From Spirosoma sp. SC4-14 (GTDB lineage: Bacteria; Bacteroidota; Bacteroidia; Cytophagales; Spirosomataceae), in NCBI RefSeq assembly GCF_037201965.1, contig NZ_CP147519.1, forward strand, positions 248,001 to 312,000: DNA of 64,000 bases. The letters run 5' to 3'. Position numbers and translations under genes: made by a program. Position 1 is the stretch's first letter. Each line of letters starts with the position of its first letter. The notes under the pieces are model-generated. The model searched no databases and was not told where the DNA came from. It saw only the letters and a program-made list of their open reading frames with translations. Of this stretch, positions 25,382 to 35,373 are shown in pieces.

Positions 25382-27652
25382 TTATTTCGTGATACTATTC
25401 TGCACTGCTTGCTCCTCTTTCTTTTGGGATTCCAGCTCAGACAAGGTCCAGGCCTGACTGCGCCCTGCGTGGCTGGTTCTGAGTTTTCTGATTTCGTCGG
25501 GTTTGACAGCGGGCGAGAGTCGGGAACTGCCGCCAAATTCGTATCGGATGTAGCTGAGAACAGAAGCGATCCATTCGTCGCTGTTTTCGGCCATTGACGG
25601 CATCACGCTGGGGTAGTCTTTCCCATCGACCGGCCCCGACAGGCCGTGTAGCAGAATGCGGATTGCCATGTTCTTGTTGTCGAACTGCAACCGTTTTGAG
25701 GCCATCAAAGGCGGGGCTGGCATGGTACCCCCTCCCACAGACAGTCCTTTTCCCTCGGGACCGTGGCAACTGGAACACAGCGATTTAAAGGTCATCGCGC
25801 CGTCTAAAATCAACGCCCGGTCTGCGGCTGCCAGCACACCTAACCGACGGCCAAACTTTCGAACATCTTCATTTTTGTCGAGAGCGGCTTTGGTGGCTGC
25901 CATCATCTCATTCGTTGCGTTATCGGCTATTATTTCGTTGAGCAGCGGAGCCGCTCTGCTGGATTTGCTGGCATAGACCGACAGCAACAACTGAACCCGT
26001 ACATCGAAGCTCTCGTCAGCTTTGAGCATGCCTATTTGAGTAATCATCAGCTCGTCGTTGCGCTTCACATAGGGTTCACTAAGCCAGACTGCCGTTTTTC
26101 TGACCTGCGCGTTTTTATCGCGTAATGCCTGACCGATCAGGTCTTTGTCGATGGCACCAAGGCCTTCCAGGGTCCAGAGTGCGTGAATCCGGGCCAAATG
26201 TGCGTCTGTCGATTCGGGACTTTGCCGGGCAATAGCGAGTTGTTTTAGGGCGGGCACCACCGATTGATCTCCTCTGGCGATAAGCTGTTTTTGGGCATTA
26301 TCGCGCCACCAGCCGTTCGGGTGCCCTAAATAAGCAATCAGCTGAGCACTGCTCTCATCCAGCATCTTCGGCCTGGCCGGCCGCTGGTAGCCTTCGTGTA
26401 CAACCCGGTAAATCCGCCCGTGGCCCGTGTTTGCAGCCAGGCCCAAACTGTCGATCCGGTTGCGCAGGAAGCTTCCTTTTTTTGTCCAGTTGGCTTCCTG
26501 AATAATACCCCGGTGCATATCAACGATGTAGAGGTTACCATCCGGGCCGGTGTAGGTGTTAACGGGCCGGAAGTTCATATCAGAAGATGCCAAAAATTCC
26601 TCCTGCTGATAGGCGTTCTTCAGCGAAGTTTTTCCCGCGATGGTTGTCACCTTTGCCCGCCGGATAATTCGGGCAACCGGCTCGGCTACAAAGTAATCGC
26701 CGATTAAATCCGCTGGCAGATTATTTCCCCGGAAGATGGACTGGCCGGTACTGGCCGTGAAATGATTTAGGGTAACATTGGGCCGGAGCCGTTTGAAACC
26801 ACCCTGCACGTCGGGGGTAGCTATGATTGGCCACACTTCCTGAAAGTCGGCCGTAAACTGATCATCAAAATTGAGATTACCGTAAACTGGGTTTATCTGA
26901 AAACTCAACACCGGATTTTCGCCCCCGGCGCTGGAGAAAAATAACCGGCCGTAATTATCGTGGGTCAATCCCCATTGCCCGCTCGACCCGCTGACGAGGG
27001 TATCAACCTGCATGGTGCCGTTTGTATACCGGAAGCGAACAGGGTCGTATGTCAGGTACATCCAGTTGTCGAGGTTCCAGTCCAGCCCGCTCCGCTGATG
27101 TTCCATGTTGTTGGTGTTCCTGTAGGTAGGATTGTCGTAGAGCAGCTTCTTTTTGTCGGCTTTTCCATCTCCATCGGTATCCGTGTAGCTATAAATGGCA
27201 ATGGTATTGGTTTCATTAACCAGTAGTTCATGATTCACACACTGGATCATACGAGGCAACAGAAGCTTGTCGATGAAGACGCTGCTTTTGTCCATTTTTC
27301 CATCGTTGTCGGTATCTTCAAGGAGCGAAATCCGGCTAACGGGTTCCTGCTCACCGCTCCCGTCGGCATCCTGCATGTAGGTCAGCATTTCGGCTACGTA
27401 CAGCCTGGCGTTACCATCCCAAGCAAGGGCAACCGGTTCTTTGATCATCGGTTCGCTGGCCACCAGTTCGAGGTGATACCCCTGGGGAAGATGCATGGTC
27501 TTCATGCTCGCTTCAGGCGATAGATAGGCACCGGTCGGATTGGGGTTGAAAACGGGTTTTACAAACGGCGCTGGCCCTGCCACCCGCTTTGGGGTAGTAC
27601 AGGTTAACATCAACAGAGCAACAATGGGGAGATTAACTAAGGAGCGCATCAT
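25382..27652 (-). CDS. PVC-type haem c lipoprotein (propeller dehydrogenase-like plus cytochrome c)
   Basis: A 756-residue lipoprotein (lipobox Cys about 18). An N-terminal beta-propeller of the glucose/sorbosone-dehydrogenase-like PVC type (about 50-405) opens with MHLPQGYHLELVASEPMIKE and PVALAWDGNARLYVAEM. A HEAT-like helical stretch (about 430-615) follows, then a c-type cytochrome with CSSCHG (about 625-630) and downstream Met ligand candidates. Such proteins occur in polysaccharide loci of Planctomycetes and Bacteroidota; their substrate is largely unknown, but sugar oxidation at the membrane has been suggested. It lies 34 nt upstream of the GH95 gene, inside the operon. Confidence 0.85.
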   Translation of the reverse strand: MMRSLVNLPIVALLMLTCTTPKRVAGPAPFVKPVFNPNPTGAYLSPEASMKTMHLPQGYHLELVASEPMIKEPVALAWDGNARLYVAEMLTYMQDADGSGEQEPVSRISLLEDTDNDGKMDKSSVFIDKLLLPRMIQCVNHELLVNETNTIAIYSYTDTDGDGKADKKKLLYDNPTYRNTNNMEHQRSGLDWNLDNWMYLTYDPVRFRYTNGTMQVDTLVSGSSGQWGLTHDNYGRLFFSSAGGENPVLSFQINPVYGNLNFDDQFTADFQEVWPIIATPDVQGGFKRLRPNVTLNHFTASTGQSIFRGNNLPADLIGDYFVAEPVARIIRRAKVTTIAGKTSLKNAYQQEEFLASSDMNFRPVNTYTGPDGNLYIVDMHRGIIQEANWTKKGSFLRNRIDSLGLAANTGHGRIYRVVHEGYQRPARPKMLDESSAQLIAYLGHPNGWWRDNAQKQLIARGDQSVVPALKQLAIARQSPESTDAHLARIHALWTLEGLGAIDKDLIGQALRDKNAQVRKTAVWLSEPYVKRNDELMITQIGMLKADESFDVRVQLLLSVYASKSSRAAPLLNEIIADNATNEMMAATKAALDKNEDVRKFGRRLGVLAAADRALILDGAMTFKSLCSSCHGPEGKGLSVGGGTMPAPPLMASKRLQFDNKNMAIRILLHGLSGPVDGKDYPSVMPSMAENSDEWIASVLSYIRYEFGGSSRLSPAVKPDEIRKLRTSHAGRSQAWTLSELESQKKEEQAVQNSITK

Positions 27653-27714
27653 TTTTTATGTTGTTTGTTTATATCCACATGTAAAAATCAGATAGGATAA
27701 TGTATCCAGTTCGG

Positions 27715-30700
27715 CTATCTACTTTCTCCAACCACGTTTCCCGCCTGCCTGACGCGGATGTGCGAGCGGTGACTCGTATCGGCATCGAACACCAGCGTGT
27801 TGGTCTGGTCTTTCCAGGTGATTGTTGCGCTATTGTTTTGGTAGCTGATAACGGGTAGTTCGTCGCCAAACCGAAATGGGATCAACAGAATTCGGTAGCG
27901 AACTTCTGTGCCGTATCGATTGATTGTTAGTCTGTTATAGCGTTGTGGGCCTTTTCCTTCATCGGGTCCGTCGGTTGCGGTTTCCACCACCGGACCAGCT
28001 TCTTTTTCTCCGCCGGAGAGGTCAACGACGAGTAAAAGTGGATCTCCTTTTTTCGGATCAAGGGCCGGACCCGCACTGGGTTTGGCCCACGAGTCAGCCA
28101 GCGTTTGGTCATAGGCCAGCACGGTGGTTCGGTCTGGCCGGTTTTTATAGCTGGCCTCCCAGACCCCCCTGGCAAGCATGGCGGTCCACTGATACCGGTG
28201 CAACTGTCCGTCTTTTTTGGCATCATCGACCACCACGGCATAGGGATGCAGCCCTTTAACCAAACCCGTTGAGCGATACACATAGTCTACCGGATTCCAG
28301 GGTGCCCGCAGGGTTGGTATCCAGTTGGAAAAATTAGACGTGGGCCACCAGGGCCGCATTTTATACTGACTTGTTCCTTTGAAGATGTTGATAATGCTCG
28401 TATCTGGCTCCAGTTCCCAGCCACGGGCCTGAAAGGCAGGGTCGATGGCAGAGAATCCTTTCCCCCAGTCCTGTACCTGCGTGCACCACTGCCAGGAGTA
28501 GGCATAACTTTGATCGGCGGTGGCAAAGGCTGCATCGGGGCTGATACGGGCTCCCAGGTATTTGCCGGCTGCTGGTGGGCCATCCGCTTCGGCTTTTCCG
28601 TCGATCAGGATTTCGTTGTGGTATTTCCCCGAATATGTTTTCGGAAACGGTGATTCAGTAATCCAGTTCACACCCAGCCCCGACATATAAAACATACCAA
28701 TGTCGGCATGGTGATGCCCCGATCCGATGTAGTGATTCGGGCGAACGTGCAGACACAGCCAACTGGCGTTTTCGGTTCGGTCGCTGGCGGTCGAGAATAC
28801 CCCGTGAACCGCATCATTCCAGTCGAGGGGCAGGTTCAGATCGGCACGGGTGGTTGGCTTCCAGTCAACAATATAGGGGAAGCCCACGCCAAAGCCTGGG
28901 TAGGTTGGGCCCGGCAGCCGAACGCCTTTGATGCTGGCTTCCAGTTGATCATGATAGCGGGCTAAATCAAAGCTGGCCAGATCGAGGTTGGGCAACTGCG
29001 CCTGAATCAAATAGTCGGCCGCCCGGTCATTCGGGTAGAACGCTTTCAGTTCGGTGACGGTTTGCAAGGCTAATGGGCTGCCACCCCAGGTGCCACTACT
29101 GACCGTTTCCCGTCTATCGGGTGAGGTGGTGTATACTTGTGCGGTGAGCATTTTCCGAAGATGTGGGTGTCCCCAGAGGTTATCGCCCCGGCGAGCCTGC
29201 ATAATCATGGCCAGAATCTGGAATTGCATGCCACCGCCACTTTTTCCATTGCTTTCAAACATCTGCCCGTTTTTGTCGATGCCCCATTCCAGAAAATCGC
29301 GGGCTAATTCGCAACCCGACGCATAGGCTTCGGGGTCGAAACCGTCGAGTCCTTCGATGGTGGCAATGGCCAGATGGTGAGTCAGGTGCCAGGTCAGGTG
29401 GTTCATGTCGCGCCAGGCCCGTCGCGGCCCGTCGCCCCCGCCCGTTCTGCGACCATAGGTTGCTTTGGCAATCAGTTGCTGCATGGTATGCAACTGCTTC
29501 GTTGTCATGTATTTACCAGCAAAATCGAGCGAAAAGGCCAGATCCATATGGGGTACAACCGAGTGCATACCCCGCCAGTGTGTTTCCGAATTATTGGCAT
29601 AATCGGGGCTGGTGCCAAACTCGCTGTCGGAGGTCAGCAGGTGTGCGTCTACTTTTTTGTCGATCAACTGGTAATACGTACTGATCGCACTGGCGACCTT
29701 TTTGCCCAGTGTAGCATTATCCGTCAGCAGGCAATACAAGGCCATCGTGGTCAGGCAATTGGTTACGTAATTGATGTGTGAGGTGGTAATGCCCGGCTTG
29801 TGATCTTTGGTCAATGATTCAACGGCGTAGACCCCGCTACCCTTGTTTACCTCTGCCTGCTCCGACAACTCGCCGGAAGCCAGTTGATCGAAGACCCTGC
29901 CGTCGCTGGTTGATGGGTTCCACCAGGTTTTGCGAAACAGGACTTCGATTTCTGTCATCGACTTCTGCGCCGACTTGTTTTCCCGAATGTGCTGTTGCAG
30001 CATCGGAACATCGTCGGGACTGAACAACAGCCGGGGATACACGCCCGGTGGGGGCACTGCCGACCCCAGCAGTTTCTGATTAAAGCCCGTCAGGTCATAC
30101 TCGCTACGGGGCGTTTCGGGCCACTCGGCTTCGGGACCGTCAAGAATCTTTAGCTGGTCGGGGGTAAACCGGGCATGGGCCGTCACCGGGCCTTGTGCGG
30201 TCAGCATCGGAATGGAGCGGGTGGCAATAGCAGGGTCCATCAGCTTTTCGGGCGTGTCGAACAATGTCACGATACAATCGTCGAGGGTTGAATTCTGCCC
30301 CTCCCGGTAGGTAATTGGTTTGTCGCTGATGAGCAGTAACCCCCGTTTTGTCTGATAAACCTGTTTGCCAAAGTGTTTCGCCAACGCGTTGGCCGATACA
30401 TAGGTGGTCTGCTTCACCACTCGTTTTTCGACCGATTCAGGCAGTGTAATTGCCGGTCTGTATATGTCATACACCCAGCGGCTGGCCAGCATTTCCAACC
30501 CGGCCGGTACTGGTTTTGGATGGATTGCGTTCGGCAGTGCTGACGCTATACTAATGACTGATCCAAAGGTTTCGGGCACAAAGAGGTTACCATTTTGGAT
30601 AAATGCTTCGGCCCGCAGTAGGTCTATGGTATCTAACCGAACTTTGTAGCCATTGACATACGCATAGCGACTACCCGCAAAAAGGGCCGTTGTGCCCCTG

Positions 30701-30867
30701 ATTGCTTCCAGTGCTCTGGGCTTTCCCGACCGGGTGTAAGGCAGGCCCTCGTTTTGGGGAGGAGCGGGCCAAACGGTCGTTTGCGGTGCCTGACCATAGC
30801 TCAGTGTAACTGTCAGGCAGGCAGTTACGAGAAAAGCGAGTTGTTGAGTAAACAAAAACTGTGACAT
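27715..30867 (-). CDS. Heparinase II/III-family protein with extra N-terminal beta domain
   Basis: About 1050 residues from ATG at 30867; the frame extends 10 codons further to TTG at 30897, but ATG gives a clean signal peptide (MSQFLFTQQLAFLVTACL). Residues about 30-220 form an extra N-terminal part with a stalk-like AYVNGYKVRLDT and GNLFVPETFG block, like copper-amine-oxidase-N-type domains. After a linker, PPPGVYPRLLFSPDDVPMLQ starts the lyase part, with an alpha/alpha barrel and the heparinase block IGSGHHHADIGMFYMSGLGV (about 713-732). The C-terminus has STGLVKGLHPYAVVVDDAKK and ends in RVRQAGNVVGESR. It is a paralogue of 11896-14358 but longer. The role is probably beta-elimination on uronic-acid-containing chains. 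Confidence 0.78.
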   Translation of the reverse strand: MSQFLFTQQLAFLVTACLTVTLSYGQAPQTTVWPAPPQNEGLPYTRSGKPRALEAIRGTTALFAGSRYAYVNGYKVRLDTIDLLRAEAFIQNGNLFVPETFGSVISIASALPNAIHPKPVPAGLEMLASRWVYDIYRPAITLPESVEKRVVKQTTYVSANALAKHFGKQVYQTKRGLLLISDKPITYREGQNSTLDDCIVTLFDTPEKLMDPAIATRSIPMLTAQGPVTAHARFTPDQLKILDGPEAEWPETPRSEYDLTGFNQKLLGSAVPPPGVYPRLLFSPDDVPMLQQHIRENKSAQKSMTEIEVLFRKTWWNPSTSDGRVFDQLASGELSEQAEVNKGSGVYAVESLTKDHKPGITTSHINYVTNCLTTMALYCLLTDNATLGKKVASAISTYYQLIDKKVDAHLLTSDSEFGTSPDYANNSETHWRGMHSVVPHMDLAFSLDFAGKYMTTKQLHTMQQLIAKATYGRRTGGGDGPRRAWRDMNHLTWHLTHHLAIATIEGLDGFDPEAYASGCELARDFLEWGIDKNGQMFESNGKSGGGMQFQILAMIMQARRGDNLWGHPHLRKMLTAQVYTTSPDRRETVSSGTWGGSPLALQTVTELKAFYPNDRAADYLIQAQLPNLDLASFDLARYHDQLEASIKGVRLPGPTYPGFGVGFPYIVDWKPTTRADLNLPLDWNDAVHGVFSTASDRTENASWLCLHVRPNHYIGSGHHHADIGMFYMSGLGVNWITESPFPKTYSGKYHNEILIDGKAEADGPPAAGKYLGARISPDAAFATADQSYAYSWQWCTQVQDWGKGFSAIDPAFQARGWELEPDTSIINIFKGTSQYKMRPWWPTSNFSNWIPTLRAPWNPVDYVYRSTGLVKGLHPYAVVVDDAKKDGQLHRYQWTAMLARGVWEASYKNRPDRTTVLAYDQTLADSWAKPSAGPALDPKKGDPLLLVVDLSGGEKEAGPVVETATDGPDEGKGPQRYNRLTINRYGTEVRYRILLIPFRFGDELPVISYQNNSATITWKDQTNTLVFDADTSHRSHIRVRQAGNVVGESR

Positions 30868-30917
30868 GAGCGCAACGTTTAAGTAAGCCCCGGTCAACTA
30901 CCGAACCGGGGCTGCGA

Positions 30918-33900
30918 TTACTTCTTAAGTAGCCGACAGTAACGTACCTGCTGATCCGTTTGGACCTTCAGTAGATAGATTCCGGTTGCCAGGTGACCAA
31001 CCGTAAAAGGAGTGCCGAACTGCGTATGCTCTTGGTGAACGATTCGGCCAGTTGTCCCATAAATTGTCACATCGATGGGGCCAGCCGATTCGCCCGCACG
31101 GATGGTTACCTGGTTTTCGACGGGGTTCGGATATGCGCCTATGACCAGTTCGGTACTCTCCTGAGCCGCCCGCCGGGCACCCGATGCAGGCTCGGTTCCG
31201 TATAGCAACTGCAGGCTGCCATCGCTGGCTTTTTTGTACAGGGTGATATGGTCATTGTCGGCCATAGGAGCTGCCACTTTATACGAATAGTCGTTTGTTT
31301 CGTCGAAGTTCGACCAGTCATTTTTGGCTATTCGGTATTGAATGTTGCCGGTGTTACTTTGTGGATATAGACTGCCCAGCGTAGAATCGAACTTCATCTC
31401 GAAATAGGTGTCTGTTCCGGTCATCAGCGTCGGTGTTTTGACGAATCGGCCACTTACTTTTCCACTGCCCAGCTCGGCATAATCTATCCAGTAATTAAGC
31501 GGCTGGGTACCGTCGGCCGTAAACCAGTAGCGAACCGTTAGGTCTTTATAGGCAATCGGCGTGTTGCCCGTGTTGGCGATTTTGAGGTACGTACTGATCG
31601 TATTGGTACCGGTATTGCTGTTCCTGTTCTCCGACTGGGCTTTCACCTGCAAAACCTGCGGAACCAGTGGCGGTTCTGTTCCCCATATCAATTGCGGTGC
31701 TCCGCCAGCCGTTGTTCTGTAAATGGTGATTTTATCCGTAAGGGCGTAACCAGCGTTAGCGGCATACGAATAATCATCGCTTTCGTCGAAATTGGTCCAG
31801 TTCTGCTTCGAGATGCGCGTCTGGATTTCGCCGGAGTTGCTGCCAGCCGCCAGATTACCAGCCGATGGAAGAAACGAATACTCAACGTAGCCCGTAGCAC
31901 CCGCGCGGGGCTGGTCTAACCATACGTAAGCCATCTTTACATTGTCGTTACCCAGTTGTGCATAGTCGAGCCAGGTGTTGATCGGTGCATAATTCTCCGC
32001 TGTAAACCAGTACCGAATCGTCACCTCACTGTATGGAACCGGCGCATTGCCCACGTTGGTCAGTTGCAGTCGTGGGCTAATCTGGTTGTTGGTAAGTTGT
32101 CCGTTGTCGCCGTCTTTGTACTGAATTTTCAGCGTGACCGGCAGGCTCACGGTCAGCGTAAACCGGGTATCGCCCGTCAGTCCGTTGGGGTCCGTTGCTG
32201 TGAGCGTTATGGTCGAGGTTCCGGGGGCGGTTGGGGTTCCGCTAAGTATACCGTTGGCAAAGGACAAGCCGTCGGGTAAATCCGCTGCTGCAACCGTCAA
32301 TCGACCCGGCGTTTCGACATCCGTGAACGCGGGTGTGGTCAGGCTAAAGCTCTGTCCCACCGTCGCGGTCTGGCTGGCGATGGTGGCTGAGGCAATGGGT
32401 GTCGTATTCGTCGGAATGCCGGATAGCGTCTGGTCGAAATTCTGCCAGCCATTACCCAGATCGGCCTCATCATTGGAAGATACGGTCAGAATTTGTTCGT
32501 TAGCAGCCAGCGACACCGCCGTTGTACTCAGCACCTGCGCCAATTGCGTCGGTGCATCGGCCCGCGAAAAATGAACTTCGTTTGTGTTTCCGGCTACCAA
32601 TCCCGCACTGATATCGACCGTGGCATCAGTCGGGCCATTGTTCCGGAACGACGAAAAGGATTTGCCGTTTAGCTTGACCACCAGGCCTTTGACCGAGCCA
32701 TCCGTTATCCGGCTTACAACCGCATCGCCCACCGCATCAGCATTCCGAATTTCGATGATGAAGTATTTTTTTGTCGAGCCGGGATAGGTATACAGGTTCG
32801 TTCCGTCGGATAGATTGTAGCGAAAGATAATTTCTTCGGCCTGCTGCACATCATCCCGCAGCACCCCGGCAATACCGGTCGTTACGGTCGAAAAATCATG
32901 CTCGTGGATAATGGCTTTCAATGTGCCGTAGGTGTAACGTTTCCCCGCTTCATCGACAACCAGATTTTTGGGATTGAGCAGCCCCGTCCGGCCATAGGTG
33001 AACCGAACCCGACCGTCGATTTCCAGCGCCTGCGCGTCGGTATTGTTGGTTGGATAGGTTTCGACCAGCCCAATCATCCGGTCGGGTAGGGTTATCCATT
33101 GCTGGTATGACGACCAGGGTACTTTGCGCCCCGTTGGCCCGGAGGTCTGGTATTGCAGGTCAGACGTAGACGAAACCGACGAAGCCGTTTTGGCCACGCA
33201 TACCTTTGGTTTGATGTTGGTTGCCATGTATGCCCAATCCTGCCACTGCGTACCTGTGTTAGTCCGCACGTGAACTTTGGAATGCACCGCCATCAGGGCC
33301 GCATTCATTTCGTCGTGATTGGCCGAGCGACCTGTTTGGGTGGTCATCGCACCCACGAACGTTTGCAGGCCGGGTTCGGGATCACCGGCGGGCGACACAC
33401 TACGGGCCGTGATACCATACGAATACCGCCCATACCGGCCCCGTGGCCCCTGAATATTCCGGTCGTACACTACATAATTATCGGGTAGTGGTTTGCCGGT
33501 CAGGTTCGCTTTGTAAAACGAGGCATAGAGTGGGCTGGCCGTGTAGCCGTAAATGGCTTTTAGCTGATCAAATTTGGTTTTCAGATAAGGGTTTTCGGTC
33601 ACGTACAGTAATGGTTCGCCCGAAGCACCCAGGGCACCATTCCACTGGGTTTTCCAGGCTGGCGCGGTATAAAACTCCTGTACATCCTGTGCTTCGATAC
33701 TCAGCACTTCGTAGTTGGCCCCCCGGCTCAGGCCATCCCAGGCGGGTTGATAGTCCGATACGGCCCAGAGTTTAGCCAGCGAATTGTAGGTGGCTCCGTG
33801 GTAGTTGGCTACTTCGTTCTGTGTCCGGATATAGCTGAATGCTCCATCAGGATACTGGCCTGTGCCACTTGCCTGATTGGTAACCGAGTTGATGATGGTT

Positions 33901-35297
33901 TTGGCGAAATTGATCCAGTCCGGATTGTTCAGGAATAAGCCCGCGTGCATTAACGTCTCAGCATACGAAATATCGCGGTTGGTGTAAGTGCCCTGGTTAA
34001 AGGCGGGTTCAATCGCCCGGTAGTTCGTTCCGGCCTGATAAGCGGCATCCTTCAATCGCTGGTCGAGCGTCGGCGGAATATAACCTGAGAACGAAAGATC
34101 AGCCATGCGCCAGCCGTAGGTGATTGGGCCAGTAGCAAACCAGTCGTTCATGCCATTGTCGGTACTACCCGGAATCTCACCAACTTCGCCCCCGCCATTG
34201 AGTTTATAATCATCGGACGTGGCATAGACGATTTGCAGAAACCGTCGGAACAATTCACCATTGTACTGGTAATCGCTCAGGGGCGACACTAAAAGCCAAT
34301 GTAGTTGTTCCAGCGTTACGCCGAGCGTTCGGCAGGTAGCAAAGCTACTTCCCGGAAATACAAACACCCCCGGTTTGGATTTGGGGTATACCACCGGGGC
34401 TTGCGACAGATACCCAGACGCCCAGTTACTCAGGCTCTGAATAAACGGGTTGTTCGTTGTTACCTGAATTGCCGGATTAAAGCCGATGGCCTTGTCGGGG
34501 ACGACAGGAGCCGCTGGCGAGCTGTTCTGTAACTGCACGATCTCACTGGCTAGCGCAGTGGCTTCGTCGGCAAAGCCCGAATCGGCGGCCATTTGCTGAC
34601 GTTCCTGCGCAACCTGAATAGCGATGTCTTTCAGGCCCGCCAGATCACCCCGCGTTGTATAGGGTTTGAAGACCACATCGTCGATCCAGAAGACTTTCGG
34701 AAACGGGCCTGTCGGCAGCGCGGTGGTCGTGTTGGTATTGGGCCGTATCGAAATCCGCATATTCGTGCGTTCGGCATCTGTCCAGCCTGTCAGGTCAACG
34801 ACCATTTTATACTGCTTCCAGCCGGTCGTTGACCGGAAAAGGGTTGCAAACGGGGGGGCTCCGTTGGTCGTTGTACTCTGCGTCGATTTCAGCACGTCTA
34901 CCGTAAAGAGGTAGTTGGCGGCATCGGCTTTCATGAAAAACGACAGCTCGTATCGGTCTGCGACGATAGTAGGAGTGGCAGGGAACACCTGAAACAGCTT
35001 GATGTCATTCCGGTTCGTCTGTTTGGCAATGTTGATATAAAGCGAATTACTGCCTGAGTTTTTTGTGGTGTTGTCAATTTGGGCTGTACCGCCTGAACAA
35101 CCGCCGGTACAGGAGCCCGTTACGAACGTCAGCTGCCATTTGCCTGCCTGAACGGCACCGAGTGTACCGGCGGTGGTTGTCGTAAAACTAGCAGCACCAA
35201 CCGGATACGACTCGAAGCCGCCATTAGTAACAAAATTGGTTTGCGCCACTGCGGGCCTGAGCAGACAAAGGAGTATGAGTAAAGGTAAGTGTCTCAT
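30918..35297 (-). CDS. Very large secreted lyase-like protein with Ig, two CBM3 modules and T9SS tail
   Basis: A 1459-residue protein with a signal peptide (1-19). Domains: N-terminal jelly-roll CBM-like (20-215); helical toroid part (about 220-620) with NGMNDWFATGP (381-391) and YPDGAFSYIRTQNEVANYHG then ATYNSL (482-506), resembling PL8 lyases; beta-rich part (about 630-950); putative Ig (about 965-1052); two CBM3 modules (about 1056-1206 and 1215-1368) each with NWxNFDExxDYSY; and a type A T9SS sorting domain (1386-1459, YPNPVENQVTIR, YLLKV). CBM3 binds cellulose-like crystalline chains; T9SS exports it to the surface. The His that PL8 enzymes use has no obvious equivalent, so lyase activity is an inference. 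It begins 76 nt after the DUF5017 gene ends. Confidence 0.7.
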   Translation of the reverse strand: MRHLPLLILLCLLRPAVAQTNFVTNGGFESYPVGAASFTTTTAGTLGAVQAGKWQLTFVTGSCTGGCSGGTAQIDNTTKNSGSNSLYINIAKQTNRNDIKLFQVFPATPTIVADRYELSFFMKADAANYLFTVDVLKSTQSTTTNGAPPFATLFRSTTGWKQYKMVVDLTGWTDAERTNMRISIRPNTNTTTALPTGPFPKVFWIDDVVFKPYTTRGDLAGLKDIAIQVAQERQQMAADSGFADEATALASEIVQLQNSSPAAPVVPDKAIGFNPAIQVTTNNPFIQSLSNWASGYLSQAPVVYPKSKPGVFVFPGSSFATCRTLGVTLEQLHWLLVSPLSDYQYNGELFRRFLQIVYATSDDYKLNGGGEVGEIPGSTDNGMNDWFATGPITYGWRMADLSFSGYIPPTLDQRLKDAAYQAGTNYRAIEPAFNQGTYTNRDISYAETLMHAGLFLNNPDWINFAKTIINSVTNQASGTGQYPDGAFSYIRTQNEVANYHGATYNSLAKLWAVSDYQPAWDGLSRGANYEVLSIEAQDVQEFYTAPAWKTQWNGALGASGEPLLYVTENPYLKTKFDQLKAIYGYTASPLYASFYKANLTGKPLPDNYVVYDRNIQGPRGRYGRYSYGITARSVSPAGDPEPGLQTFVGAMTTQTGRSANHDEMNAALMAVHSKVHVRTNTGTQWQDWAYMATNIKPKVCVAKTASSVSSTSDLQYQTSGPTGRKVPWSSYQQWITLPDRMIGLVETYPTNNTDAQALEIDGRVRFTYGRTGLLNPKNLVVDEAGKRYTYGTLKAIIHEHDFSTVTTGIAGVLRDDVQQAEEIIFRYNLSDGTNLYTYPGSTKKYFIIEIRNADAVGDAVVSRITDGSVKGLVVKLNGKSFSSFRNNGPTDATVDISAGLVAGNTNEVHFSRADAPTQLAQVLSTTAVSLAANEQILTVSSNDEADLGNGWQNFDQTLSGIPTNTTPIASATIASQTATVGQSFSLTTPAFTDVETPGRLTVAAADLPDGLSFANGILSGTPTAPGTSTITLTATDPNGLTGDTRFTLTVSLPVTLKIQYKDGDNGQLTNNQISPRLQLTNVGNAPVPYSEVTIRYWFTAENYAPINTWLDYAQLGNDNVKMAYVWLDQPRAGATGYVEYSFLPSAGNLAAGSNSGEIQTRISKQNWTNFDESDDYSYAANAGYALTDKITIYRTTAGGAPQLIWGTEPPLVPQVLQVKAQSENRNSNTGTNTISTYLKIANTGNTPIAYKDLTVRYWFTADGTQPLNYWIDYAELGSGKVSGRFVKTPTLMTGTDTYFEMKFDSTLGSLYPQSNTGNIQYRIAKNDWSNFDETNDYSYKVAAPMADNDHITLYKKASDGSLQLLYGTEPASGARRAAQESTELVIGAYPNPVENQVTIRAGESAGPIDVTIYGTTGRIVHQEHTQFGTPFTVGHLATGIYLLKVQTDQQVRYCRLLKK

Positions 35298-35373
35298 TTT
35301 GAAGAGTTAGGAAATGGGCTGCTTTGAGTTTTACAGCTTCTGTGACTAGGAAGAGAAGTACAGGGGGCTAGCG

